Below are positions 25,111 through 36,839 of a stretch of DNA of 64,000 nucleotides, in pieces. Under the pieces are notes generated by a model, which did no database searches, had not been told where the DNA came from, and worked only from the letters and a program-made list of their open reading frames with translations. Location: positions 29,278,627 to 29,342,626 of the forward strand of contig CM067070.1 in assembly GCA_033980235.1 (NCBI GenBank), written 5' to 3'. The DNA is from Diadema setosum. Its lineage: Eukaryota > Echinodermata > Echinoidea > Diadematoida > Diadematidae. A program made the position numbers and the translations under genes. Every line of letters begins with the position of its first letter. The stretch's first letter is position 1.

Positions 25111-25536
25111 TGTAGGACCTCAGATAGCAGTGTCGTAACTCGCCCTTTAGACTATTATCTCTTCAGAATCAAGTCTAATCCTTGATCTCTCTAGGTCAAT
25201 GTAAGTATTATCACAGAAAAAGCATTGAATTGAAAGCATTGAAAAAGCATTGAAAAAGCAATTATTTGTATAGGGCCCCATTTTTTTTCTCTCTCTCTCC
25301 TTTTGTTCTTTAAAACAACAACAACAACGTCGCTTTGTTTAAACTTTGAGGTCATGATTGCGAAGACGCAAATCTTCGCATCCTGGTTAGAATCTGGAGA
25401 ATAAAAGATATCCAACAATGGTACGTGTATGAAGGAATTATCTGCTCAAATCAAAACGTAATCGATTCTTGGAAGTCGTCACAACTACCACTTCGGCCAT
25501 ACACTGATTTTATACATCTGTATTTGAAGAGATTGC
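25111..25536. other. Non-coding stretch after the tandem array
   Basis: Short CT-rich and ACA repeats near 25280-25330. No gene was seen. Confidence 0.4.
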
Positions 25537-25591
25537 TTCCAAAAGGCGCTTAATCCATTGAAAAAAATGATGGATTTAGCGCCCTTTGGAA
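25537..25591. repeat. Strong 22-bp-stem hairpin
   Basis: The left arm 25537-25558 and right arm 25570-25591 are inverse complements apart from about two positions, with an 11-base A-rich loop. It may be a foldback remnant or an RNA hairpin. There is no evidence of expression. Confidence 0.7.
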
Positions 25592-25784
25592 AGAAGATCT
25601 TCATTTATGTTTGATTCTGATTAACTTTCCAACGCTTTCTGTTATGCCCCTTTGATTTTGTTTTTCTCTTCGTTGTAGTAGTATCCAGGACATTTCTGAT
25701 AGAGACAAATTTCTATTTGGGGCAGACACATCGTACTTGCAATTGATCAGTGTTTTCCCCTTCGTTTTGACAAAGTCAACAACG

Positions 25785-25962
25785 AAGTGTCAATCCACCA
25801 TCAAAGCTTGTGGACGAAGCCGGAGGTCTTCACACCAGGTGTAAAATAGAAACAAAATTCACCATCTAGCTTCTGTAGTAGTAAAACCTATCTTGACTCT
25901 TCTGGATTCACATCCCTTTGTCTTTTTCTTAATAGCGCCATCACATGAAATTCGAAGTTATC
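25785..25962. repeat. Diverged copy of the 'gccaaaggtcttcacatcaggtg' block
   Basis: Shares the order gacgaagcc-g-aggtcttcac, ctgtagtagt, tctggattcac, gcgccatcacatgaaattcg with 12600-12755, 17185-17365, 20957-21140 and 28250-28430. This block is the most widely conserved part of the tandem unit. It can be read on the plus strand as xEAKGLHIR before a possible gtgtaa donor, or on the minus strand as FTPDVKTFGFV. The orientation is undecided. Confidence 0.55.
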
Positions 25963-25969
25963 ACTTTTC

Positions 25970-25992
25970 CCACCCCCCCCCCCCCCCCTCGA

Positions 25993-26024
<32 letters not shown>

Positions 26025-26235
26025 AGAAAAAAAAAAAGAAGAAGCCTATCCGGGCAATTACCGACAGACGGCAATTACTCCCGGCTATTAAAAATACTGG
26101 TTAGTGGTAAGGTTAGAGTAAATGTTAGGTTTAGGGTTAGGTTTAGGGTTAAGAGTTTGGGTTAGGGTTAAGATTAGGTTCAAGATTAGGATTAGGATTA
26201 TGGCCTGGGGAAGGGTCCGGGATAATTGCCCGAGA
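25970..26235. repeat. C-run, (GAA)n and inverted telomere-like repeat
   Basis: A poly-C run and an AGAAG tract lead into cgggcaattaccg. Imperfect TTAGGG copies follow (26110-26205) and end at ataattgcccg. This is the 6290-6500 repeat in the opposite orientation. Confidence 0.8.
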
Positions 26236-26365
26236 AGAACATAAAAACATTAATAGATACAATACGAAAACGCAAAATCCTCGGTACGGGTGAAACGGAA
26301 CAGGATAACCATATGTGTGTTTTCTTTACTCTTCAAGTACAAACTTGTGATGTTACATCACACAT

Positions 26366-26420
26366 AACCACACACACACACACACACTCACACACATACA
26401 CACACACACACACACACTCA

Positions 26421-26477
<57 letters not shown>
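26366..26477. repeat. (CA)n microsatellite
   Basis: More than 100 bases of CA with a duplicated ctcacacacata interruption. Confidence 0.95.
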
Positions 26478-26479
<2 letters not shown>

Positions 26480-26847
26480 GTGTATGCATCAGTACAGGAA
26501 TTTACGTTTAGTACGCTTGCTTTTATACAGGTTCGCTCATATGCCTTAGAATGACCACTATATTTTTTTTTGTTTGCAATAATTCATTGTTCATCCTCTC
26601 TGGATGCTGGTTGTCTTTTTTTTTGCATTTTGTTATATTTATTTTCTTTTTCATTTTGAAATAGAATATGAATTGAAATTTTAATCTGAAACTGAAATTA
26701 TTGTGATAAAGATAGGTAAGCATATTGGAGCATTTCGACTTTAACTAAAAACGGAGACAAGTCTCGTGCTCATCGTGTGCAATGTTATAATGGAAGTCTT
26801 CAAAAGCCTTCAAACACACTATAAAAGATATATAAAATGAATATGGA

Positions 26848-27213
26848 TTAAAGGGATGGTACAGCAACGGTGGAGTGGAAGTTTTGGCTTTTAATTTTTG
26901 AGAGATACTAAGACCACTTATGTAACAGTAAAGAACATGCCATTCTAAGAGAACTTCAAAGTTTGTTTGATGGAAATTGGTTTGGAATGACCGAAACATT
27001 AGAAAAAATAGTAAAACAAAGCAATGATAATAAAACGTTGATCCCATCTTTTGTTGGGAGCGCTCTTTTTGGATATCTCAGCTATTTCAAAATCGATTTT
27101 CGTCAGATAAAGGTTGAATTCCTCTTGGAATTACAAAAGGTTTCTCATCATCTTACCGAAAAATGACAGAAACCTGGAGTTAGGTCTCAATCAAAACTAT
27201 ATGGTCCCTTTAA
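26848..27213. mobile_element. TTAA-flanked MITE, 366 bp
   Basis: TTAAAGGGATGGTACAG at the left and TATGGTCCCTTTAA at the right. The interior shares ggatatctcagctatttcaaaatcgatttt-like foldback sequence with the 394-bp elements at 17945 and 21718, so it is an older relative. Confidence 0.8.
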
Positions 27214-27436
27214 GGTAAAGACATTATTTTCTTGGCAAAGTTGTAAGCCTGCTCAGTTGTCAATCTGACAAATGATGACTCATTTGCAAAGGCGGGTAAT
27301 AATATTGTATCAAACAATCTTTCACAATAGATAATACGTCTCACACGCACAAGGAAGCAGAATACATTAAAACAAATCAAAATAGACTCTGTTGTGAACA
27401 AAGAAAATGCCTGAGACCGAACGTGATGGAACAGGT

Positions 27437-27565
27437 GAATTACAATCTCTGTTTGCTGATTAGCGTTCGTGCAAACCGGCAATGTTTGTTCATGTTCGCG
27501 ACGGACTTAATCATTAACTTTGGCGGTAACACCATGCCAAAGTTCAATACTTATGAGATACGTAT
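27437..27565 (+). other. Exon-like block, diverged member of a triplet
   Basis: The plus-strand frame ends NFGGNTMPKFNTYEI directly before a gtaaac donor. It aligns with the two blocks downstream through VR, FGG-x-TMPKF-x-T-x-EI and the donor. The N-terminal half is much more diverged. The protein family is not recognised. Confidence 0.5.
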
Positions 27566-27645
27566 GTAAACAAAACACACTATTTTGTGTTTATCTTCTT
27601 ATCGAAATGAGAGAGACCAATATACAATTTTATCAAATATGAATT

Positions 27646-27763
27646 ATGAAGACATTAATGTTCGAAAACGAAAACACCCAACCTGGCACGTAGACACGGC
27701 CTCTGAGGCGATATCATTTGGCGGCACCACCATGCCAAAGTTCACTACTGATGAGATACATAG
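27646..27763 (+). CDS. Exon-like block A of unknown protein
   Basis: The open frame reads EDINVRKRKHPTWHVDTASE, then (A)ISFGGTTMPKFTTDEIH, and ends at a gtaaac donor. Block B (28516-28633) is about 93 percent identical by eye, with roughly half of the differences at third codon positions. A third, older relative lies just upstream (27437-27565). Similarity continues a little past the donor, so the duplication is wider than the exon. The acceptor was not identified. I do not recognise the family. It could instead be a non-coding repeat that happens to be open. Confidence 0.4.
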
Positions 27764-27804
27764 GTAAACATACATGATTATTGTGTGTTTTTTTCCTTCT
27801 CTCC

Positions 27805-28160
27805 TTAAAGGGAATGGCTAGTTACTGATCAGTGGGAATCAATGGGAGTGATGGAGGATGATTGTTCCAATTCTTATGGGATTCATTTAAGAGTATCTCT
27901 TGTTTTGTGTAGATTATTTGCTTCAGAACGGTCTCATATTAGAGTAATGTGTTGTTTAACCACTGTATACAGCCATGCTAACCTGGAACCATTAAAGTGC
28001 ACGTCACTTGAATATGAGACTATTCCGAAGCAAATAATTTTCACTCAACAATAGATATAATTATAATATACTCTTAAATGAATCCCACAAGAATTGGAAC
28101 AATCATCCTCCAGCATTCCCACTGATTCCCACTGACCAGTAATCTGCGTACTAGCCATCA
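27805..28160. mobile_element. Foldback MITE with inverted arms of about 100 bp
   Basis: The left arm starts TTAAAGGGAATGGCTAGT and continues through gattgttccaattcttatgg. The right arm is its inverse, from about 28060 to 28160, ending in actagccat. The right-hand TTAA is no longer visible. Inserted between exon-like blocks A and B. Confidence 0.8.
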
Positions 28161-28249
28161 GGAGATCAACATACTGTAAGACTTCTTTTCTATACGTAAA
28201 TCATGAAACCATAGTTGGTCTATCAGTGTTTACCCCTCTCGTTATTGTC

Positions 28250-28430
28250 AGAGTCAATAAATTCACCATCAAAGATTGCAAACGAAGCCAAAGGTCTTCA
28301 CATCAGGTGTAAAATAGAGACGGGACCCTTCCCGAAACTTATGTAGTACTACAACCTGTCTCGTCTGGATTCATTCCACCTGTCTTTTCGGAATAGCGCC
28401 ATCACATTGCGTGAAATTTGCAGTCATAAC
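28250..28430. repeat. Further copy of the conserved unit block
   Basis: Contains gaagccaaaggtcttcacatc, gtctggattcattcc and gcgccatcacattgcgtgaaat, in the same order as at 25785-25962. Lies upstream of exon-like block B. Confidence 0.55.
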
Positions 28431-28515
28431 CCTCCCCCTCAAAATAAAAAAAGAAGAAGAAAAAAAGAAAGGTACATAAATAGATACAATACGAAAACCT
28501 TATCCCCGGAAAAAA

Positions 28516-28633
28516 ATGAAGATATTAATGTTCGAAAACGCAAACACCCAACCTGGCACGTAGACACGGCCTCTGAGACGATGTCATTTGGCGGCAACAC
28601 CATGCCAAAGTTCACTACTTTTGAGATACACAA
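28516..28633 (+). CDS. Exon-like block B of unknown protein
   Basis: Reads EDINVRKRKHPTWHVDTASE, then (T)MSFGGNTMPKFTTFEIH, up to a gtaaac donor. The same frame and donor occur in block A. Substitutions between A and B are A/T, I/M, T/N, D/F and R/K plus silent changes. Function unknown. Confidence 0.4.
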
Positions 28634-29349
28634 GTAAACATAACATACTATTTTGTGCTTCCCCCTTAAGTAGGGGAGACCAACATAAGACTCCTTTTCT
28701 ATATGTAAATCATGATCACATGGTCAGTTGAAAAAGAAAACACTGAAGATGACACCCAGTACACGATACAATCTCTCAGAAGACCACCCTTAGTTGTAAA
28801 GAATTGATGACACAAAGTGTATTCTTCTTGTAACGTATGTTGATCAACGGCATGTAGGTGAAAGAGCGTGTGTGATAGTCCTTTTACAGCAAAGTGATAT
28901 CTGTGGAGAAGGTACTGTACCTCAGTATTAAACAATATGAAACATATTACACATAGTGGAAACGTGGTGAAATATCAGGCCAGCTGGACAATCCTATATC
29001 TTTCGCTATCACGAGCCATGGGCATTAAACGCACAGTTGCTACAACTATGTTGTACAGGCAAAGGTGAGTCGTTGCTGTAAATGACGTAGCTTTTAAATC
29101 GAATTCAGTTGATTGTTGCAGATGCTGCTGTACTTGATATATCATCATCCTTCTCATGATGGTAGTCTTGCACGGAGAGACAACAAAATGATGATGTAAA
29201 CAACATGTACACAAAGGGAAGTATTTTTATAGGGAGGGGTGGGGGCGAGACACTGGAAATAACTGTTGTCAATATGTTGGTCAAGATCAAAATTCAATTT
29301 CTAGCCATAATGTTTGAATTTGTCTCGGTGTAAATGCCAGCCGACATGT
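28634..29349. other. Non-coding stretch, no feature seen
   Basis: Small open frames only, none with recognisable motifs. Confidence 0.4.
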
Positions 29350-29741
<392 letters not shown>

Positions 29742-29919
29742 ATATACTTGCTTTTGTTGTGTATTTTCCCTTTATATTTTCAGTGGGGGGGGGGGACTTT
29801 ATGTTCCCGTTGAAAAGAACAAGGAGTGCATCGTATCAAAAAGACAAGGATAAGAATCGGGATGGATGGAATTTGATAGGGGCATAGACATGTCTGTATA
29901 TTGTCATAGCAATTAATAA

Positions 29920-29936
29920 TATAATAATAATATATA

Positions 29937-29995
<59 letters not shown>

Positions 29996-30080
29996 ATACT
30001 AATACAACTGCTCCGAATAATAGTAATGGAATAAAAAAAATAGACCTTTGAGAAAATCGGCTTGGAACTATGCGAGAAAT

Positions 30081-30120
<40 letters not shown>
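29920..30120. repeat. (TA)n and (GA)n microsatellites
   Basis: TA repeat at about 29930-29991 and GA repeat at about 30084-30118, with 90 bases of unique sequence between. Confidence 0.9.
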
Positions 30121-30121
<1 letters not shown>

Positions 30122-32212
30122 ACATACCATCCTCCGCAATGCTCAATTATTTAGCCATGTTGTAAGTGTACCGTAATTGTACATTATGTTATTTTTCTTG
30201 GTAAATGTGTCTACAATGTATCTCGTGATGTACGTTATTATATGTGTAGGGCCTCTGAGAATAACAGTGTTTAGCCACTGACAGAGCTACCCTACTGAAA
30301 CAAAACAAACAAACAAATAAATAAATGAATAAAAGAGAGAGAAAGAGAAAAGAGCGGGAGAGCAATTCCATAATGGGCAAAATGATGCCACACTCAGGTG
30401 TTTGCCCCATTGATAAATCATCTTTTATCAATTTTTAATCTCACACAATCTTAAAGAGTGCAATCGAAAACATTGCTATCTTTAGTACGCGAGAGGTAAT
30501 TAGTTGTTGTAATAACAGTCACGTATTCACGTTATCAGCTTCCCCTGTGGGAGGAGCACGCGATCTGTTAGTATAATGTTACTTAGCCAAACATTTCGTC
30601 GAAAAGTCATCAAGAAAAAAAAGTAGACTGAGAATGAACCAGACTTTAAGCAAATACGATAACATTATGAATAGAGATTGCAAACACAAAAGAATATGAG
30701 AAAACAAATAGTCTCAGTAAAAGACATTTGTATATCAATCTATTTCATAATCAAACTTGGAAAATGTAAGATTATGAAGTTTTGAAATAATTCAAATGAA
30801 ACTTAGGGTTCATGATAACGCTGATGGGTAGATGTGAATGGCATGTTTCTTTTTGTTGTGTATGAGTGTGTGTGCGTGTGAGTGTGTGTGTGCTTGTCAG
30901 AGAAAGCGTTGAGTTGAGTTATTTTATTTATACACGGAATGTATACTCGTTGCCATGTTGGCTACGCTTGTTGCCTTTTGGGGCCTTGTGGAGCGAACTA
31001 TTTCCATAAAATTTAAGTCATTTATTTCAAATTTGGTGTCGAAATGTTATACAAGTGTAGTTATGCAAGACACTCTTTGTGTTTGTTTTCGACATGGCGT
31101 TGCAATGTGAACTGCACATTTCATTGAAAATGTTGTAAAATGAACTACTTCCACAATCGCGGAGCATTTAAAATCAAATTTGGCTGACATTTAGCATTGA
31201 GTTTTAGATGTGTAGACCTGTTTCATTTGTTTACCAGATAAATTGTTGCCATGATAACCACTATTCTACCAAAGCCATGTCACATTGTTGGGATCCCCCC
31301 CCCCCAAAAAAAGAAAAGAAATATAAAACAAAAGTAATAACAATCTTTTTATAAAGAAAGTCATACGCACACACACACAGCCACTCAAAATCCCCATGGC
31401 AGCGTCACAAGGCAATCACTTCCATTACAATAATACATATCACGACTACACACTCAATGCTTCTAGCAATTTTATTCTTGTTTTTCTTTCACCGCAAAAG
31501 CAAACGAAGACTGAGTAACTAAATTACTTCTACTTTTCGTTAATTACATTGGCGATGTTTGTAACCTTAAATCAACAAATCAACCAGTACCCTTATTTTT
31601 TTTTTTCTGAAATGAGCATATGCTTTAAATTCTCTGGTTACATGCATTCATCATTGATGATTCATCAACAGATATCCCTAATAATATCTTTTATTTTATT
31701 GATGGATCTGGACATTTGAAATTAACACATGAAGGAATGTTTTTTTTTTTTTTGGTACTGTACCGAATACGCCAAAATAATATCCTCCGGAACAAAAGCA
31801 AAGTGATATTCCCTGCGATGATTTAAGATTGATACTGTTATTGATAGAGCTATTGTTCACTGAACTAATTCCTTTACTAAAGTTACAAAATTGTGCATCA
31901 CGAAATACAGTGCAAATTATTCGGGGCCATAATAATTACTACTCTTAACCAAAACAAATTTTCAAATCAATATCGAGAGGTTGGCCTACTGCTCATCCTT
32001 TGATATAACTTAACTACATTGTATAAGCGTTGCATTTAAATGCCAATATAAGTGTGTATAATATAAAGTAGATAATAACTGATCTCATTTACTAAACTGA
32101 ATGCAATTCATCAACTAGCAGATGGCTTAGGTGTAAATGGCTAAAGTGTAAAAATGAATGACCGCTACTAAACCAGAGCAACACTTTTTTTTTCAACATT
32201 CCCTTTTCACTT
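30121..32212. other. Non-coding stretch of 2.1 kb, no gene seen
   Basis: Carries a small GT tract (30860-30890), a C9/A-rich run (31292) and T runs (31596, 31740). No exon, transposon end or RNA gene recognised. Confidence 0.4.
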
Positions 32213-32857
32213 TGCGACCGTGCATTATAAAACCAACCAAAAGTCGCACGACCACATCTTTACACGAGGACTCAAAATAGTTGAAATAGGTCTACCCAGT
32301 CAATCTTTGCCTTTCATAAGCTATTATTTTTTGAAAGAGCAATCATTCTTCTACATAATCCTTCACTTTGGAATCATACAAATACTGGGATGTTACGCCT
32401 ATTGTAGGTTGTGCATGTGATTATACGCATGCTGTAATGGCAAAATTGTCATTTCCTTTAAAAAAATATACACACCCTTCGCTTTCATCTCTATCAAATT
32501 TCGAATGATGCTGCACTGAAAGTGATGGAAAAGTGTGCGAAATTCGGGGAACTGATCTCATTATATTGTGGTTACTGTGACGTTTTATCTGTTCCTCGTC
32601 CCATTCATTGCGAGGAGCACTGGCTGGCAAGGATTAAGCCTTAAATCTTACAGCCTCTTTTCTCTGTGAAAAAAAAAAAAACAGTCGTCTATAGAGTGTG
32701 TGCATTCTTTGCATTTTTTAGATGGGGTAGGAAACTCCAATAGTATTTTGTATTGAGTTATACAAACATTCTAAAACTTAGCGTCTTCTCTTTCAGAATG
32801 TAGACTTAACTCAAAGTCATTGTCTGGCTACGTTTTTGTTGGTTTGGTAATGCACAT
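32213..32857. mobile_element. Degenerate copy of the 690-bp TA-flanked MITE
   Basis: Starts tgcgaccgtgcattataaaa and contains aaagtcgcac. It ends with ggctacgtttttgttggt and tgcacata. The internal order (attcttctacat, cgagcactggctggcaaggattaagcc) matches the other copies. This is the most diverged of the family here. Confidence 0.75.
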
Positions 32858-33361
32858 ATTCTGTGTAGTAGATCCGTGTGTCTATACTTGGAACTGCAGG
32901 GTGTCAAATTTTACACGTGTCACAAATATGCTGTATGTACATTTTGTCGGTACTGTCCTAAGAAAAAAAAAAATCATCAATCTGCAATATCTCACGTCAC
33001 AAACTTTACCCCTTATCTCCTTCATACTAAGTTACCGACTTTGCTAAAGTGAACTTTATTAAATGTTTGACAGCAGCAATATTTCCTAATGAAAAACACA
33101 GAAGAAATGCTACGTATTTACACTAAGAAAGTTAATACATAGTAATCCGTTCGATAAAGCAAGCAGCAAACACATGCAGTAATAATATTGTACGATAATT
33201 ATTGATCTTCATTTCAATAATTATGTTACCATAAGAATGACCAAGAATGTCTGTGTTATGTAAGAGAAGGTGTTGATATTGACAATCAATGAAACTTAAG
33301 ATCAACGTTTTGAAAGAAAATGAATGCAAACAAATATATCATTACGGCTGTCAGGACAATA
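32858..33361. other. Non-coding spacer, no feature seen
   Basis: AT-rich; no motif recognised. Confidence 0.4.
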
Positions 33362-34058
33362 TGTGACCGTGCACCACAAAACAAACAAAAAGTCGCATCC
33401 CTTGATTTTAAGTGAGGACTCAAAAAAGAGGAAATGGTTCAACCAAGTCAATCTTGGGTTTTTCATATTTTCTGAAAGAGCTATCCTTCTTCTACATTAT
33501 TCTTCAGTTTGGTACCATACCATGAATGGGAAAGTGTATTTTTAGCAGTTTTTCTACAACCCTTTTCTGGGGGAAGAGTAGAATGATCAGGTTTGTCTTA
33601 GAGGCCGCTTTTCATGTCTTAAAATCCTTTGCACACTCTTCACTTTCAAGTCTAATAACTTTTGAAAGGATGACACTACTGCTTTGAAAGTTAACATTAA
33701 TCATGGGCAGAATGTGCTATTATAACATTCAACTCAATTTCAACTCATTCTGATAATCCCTTCATTGTTGCTGCTCCGGTTGTTTACATCCTGTGTTTTG
33801 TCCCTTTCATAGCACAGCTAAAGCACGGCTTGGTAAAGATTAAGCGCTTGTATAGACCGTGTACTTCAGAGCCTCTTTTCTCAGTTCACACTTTTCCAGA
33901 GTGCTTGCTTTCTTTCCAGAATTTAGGTAGGTTAGGGGAGTCCATTTGAATTGAGTTATACATCATTTTAAGGCTTAGAGTCTGCTCTTTCAGAATCTGC
34001 CCTTAACTGAAAATCCATGTCAGGCGACATTTTGTTGGTTTTGTGGTGCAGGGTCACA
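33362..34058. mobile_element. 697-bp TA-flanked MITE
   Basis: Begins tgtgaccgtgcaccacaaaa and ends with the inverse, ttttgtggtgcagggtcaca, with TA immediately outside both ends. The inverted repeat continues through aaaaagtcgc. No coding sequence. TA duplication fits a Tc1/mariner-type helper. Confidence 0.88.
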
Positions 34059-35050
34059 TATTATAAGGAACCAAAAAAGAAAATGATGATAGACAAATAT
34101 ACTTTTGTTTAACCGTCATGTAAACATTTTGGAAACTTCAAGTGCTCCGAACACCAAGGAAATATAATAAGGCAAATGGACACACCCATTTACCATAGTT
34201 TCTTAGAAGCATAACTTTTTTTAAAATCATTACACCGCAAATCAATAATGAAACACAAGGTAAATGAGATGTACAGGAAGATTCCTTGTAGAGGCAACAT
34301 TGGGTAAAACTCAACAACACTTCAAATTCAGATGGTTTGCGATATGGTGGAGGAGCGCGTCTAAAAATTATGTTTAATCAACTTTATTTACATTTGAACT
34401 TATACATCATCTCAAGAAATCGACTTCAACTTTTCATGTAAATATCCCATGTCAATGTATTTTGATTCTGGGAATGTGAAGTGCTATTTTGACTACCAGA
34501 ATTGTGAAAGTTTTAATCAGGAGTTGTTTATTCTGTCTGTAACCTATGTGTTCACCACGCAGTGTTCATAATGGGTACCCCTTTGTCTACTTAGAATAAT
34601 GGATTCTTATATGTTAATCTGAAGGTAAAAACAAGTGCTTCTCAAACTTTTGAACAAATTATGAGTTATTCATGATCTTTTCAAATGGGAACCGGATCTA
34701 CACGTGTGACACGATACATGTTTGAAATAATATGTTTACCGCATTGCAAGGATACCCACATTAATTGAGATCTTAATCTCAATCGAAATGTTGATTAATC
34801 CATTATCATCCTCTGAGTAAATCCTTGCCTGCTTTTGCCCAAGTTTTTTTTTTTTCTTTGAGATGACTAAATCACCTGTCACAAAAGCAATGCCCAAGCA
34901 ATGATTTGAATGTGTTCAATCGTAGAGTGCTGGTTAAGGCTAATGACACCCTTTCCATGTTTCCCGTTGAAGACACCATACTGCTTTTTAGGGCTAATTT
35001 TGACAAAACGAGCCCAGTCGCCTCGCGACACGACTGATTACCATATATAT
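34059..35050. other. Non-coding spacer, no feature seen
   Basis: No exon or repeat recognised. Confidence 0.4.
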
Positions 35051-35300
35051 ATGGGTTTGTTCGCAGAAACCGATAAGTCCATTTTTGAAGATTTTAAAGT
35101 ACAATCTCTGTCATAAAGTACAAAATAATACCTTTTAAATGATATACAGTGTATTGGCCACAACATATAAAGGTGTATTTTGAAAGTTATGGTCAAAGGA
35201 AGCTAAAATTGTCTTATTATTCTCTTTATTTTTCTTGACCTTGAATCGCAAATATCTCCATTTGGCAAATATGGACTTATCGGTTTTTGCAAACAAACTC

Positions 35301-35305
<5 letters not shown>
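35051..35305. mobile_element. Second copy of the 251-bp MITE
   Basis: Matches 29491-29741 along its length (ttcgcagaaaccgataagtc, tcgcaaatatctccatttgg). Its left end has decayed (atgggtttg). A TA microsatellite follows at 35306-35341. Confidence 0.85.
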
Positions 35306-35347
<42 letters not shown>

Positions 35348-35912
35348 TGTATCTGAAATTCGCTTCTACCAAACCCTAACCCCCCCCCCCCCCCCCATGA
35401 AGAAATAGAATAACAATCCTTGGTAGGTTAACGGATGGTTCTATGGAAGGTCTAATTTCGTCCATACACGCACATGTTATCGAATGGGGATGGAACAACA
35501 ACAAAAGAAAGATAAAAAGAGAAAATGAATTAATCAGATGATAAAACAGACAATTGCTATTCTTGCGCTGAAGCAAACACAACTATTAACATGTTTATCA
35601 AAACGTCATATTTCCCTCATTAATTCAAATGGATAGCCATGGTATTCTCATCATGGCGACCCTTTTCTCTTCAAATCTATCTTATTCTACAACTTTATTC
35701 CTTAGGTCTACCTATGTAGGGGATGTTTTCCGCTTCCTACCCTAGTACTAAATATTCGATCAAAATCAATGTGATTCGGAAGAGAACTTTTCTTTTATAA
35801 TTCCTATCCGCATCTAACATGGTACCTTACATATGCAGTTTTCCAAATTCACATAACTAATAACATTCCTACAACTCTGCCAAATAAATTAGCTTAATCG
35901 CATACATATTAA
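35306..35912. other. TA repeat, C17-type run, then non-coding
   Basis: TA repeat to 35341 and a long C run at about 35381-35397. No gene was seen. Confidence 0.6.
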
Positions 35913-36575
35913 TGTGACCGTGCATCAAAAAACGAACAAAACAGTCGCACCCCTTGATTTCACGTGAGGACTCAAAGAAGGTGAATGGGTCAATCTAGTT
36001 AATCTTGAGTTTTTCATATTTTCTGAAAGAGCTATCCTTCTTCTACATTATTCGTTAGTTTGGGATCATAAGATGAATGGGAAAGTGTGTTTTCAGCAGT
36101 TTTTCTACAACCCATTGTGGGGGAGATTAGAACGATCAGGTATATCTTGGCAGCGTCCCCTTTTCATTTCTTGAAATCCTTTACACACTCTTCAAGTTCA
36201 AGTCTCATAGCTTTTGAAAGGATAACTCTACTGTCTTGAAAGTTGGCATCAATCATGGGTAGAATGTGTCAATAAAACATGCTCTGATGCTTTTTTGGTT
36301 TACATACCGTGTTTTTTTTTCCCTTTTTACTGCCCAGCTAGCACCGCTCGGTAAGGATTAAGCGCTTGAATAGACCCTGTACTTCAGAGCCTCTTTTCTC
36401 AGTTCGCACTTTCCTAGAGGGTGCTCTTTCTTTTTACTATTTAGATAGGTTAGGGGAGTCCATTTGAAATGAGTAACGAATCCTTTAAAGGCTTAGAGTA
36501 TGCTCTTTAAGAATCTGTCCTCAACTAAAAATCCATGTCTGGCAACTTTTTGTTTGTTTTGTGATGCAGGTCACA
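35913..36575. mobile_element. 663-bp copy of the TA-flanked MITE
   Basis: Starts tgtgaccgtgcatcaaaaaa and ends gtgatgcaggtcaca. The internal blocks are in the same order as at 33362-34058. Confidence 0.82.
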
Positions 36576-36839
36576 AATTATGTTTATATTCATTGCTTTG
36601 TCCTCTTTCCCACAAAATGAACACATCTGAAAGGGGTCTAAACTGGAACAAATCATGAATTATATTCATAATACCATATAACAACTTACTATGAAACTCT
36701 CACAGTCGACTATTTCAGTTTCAAGTTTGGTTTAGTTCTCCCCTTCTTCAAATGATAACATTACAACAAAATCAAGAATTTTCAGAGCAAATTATAAACA
36801 AGAGTACTCAAAAGACATAACTGATTTCGTGTGTATTAT

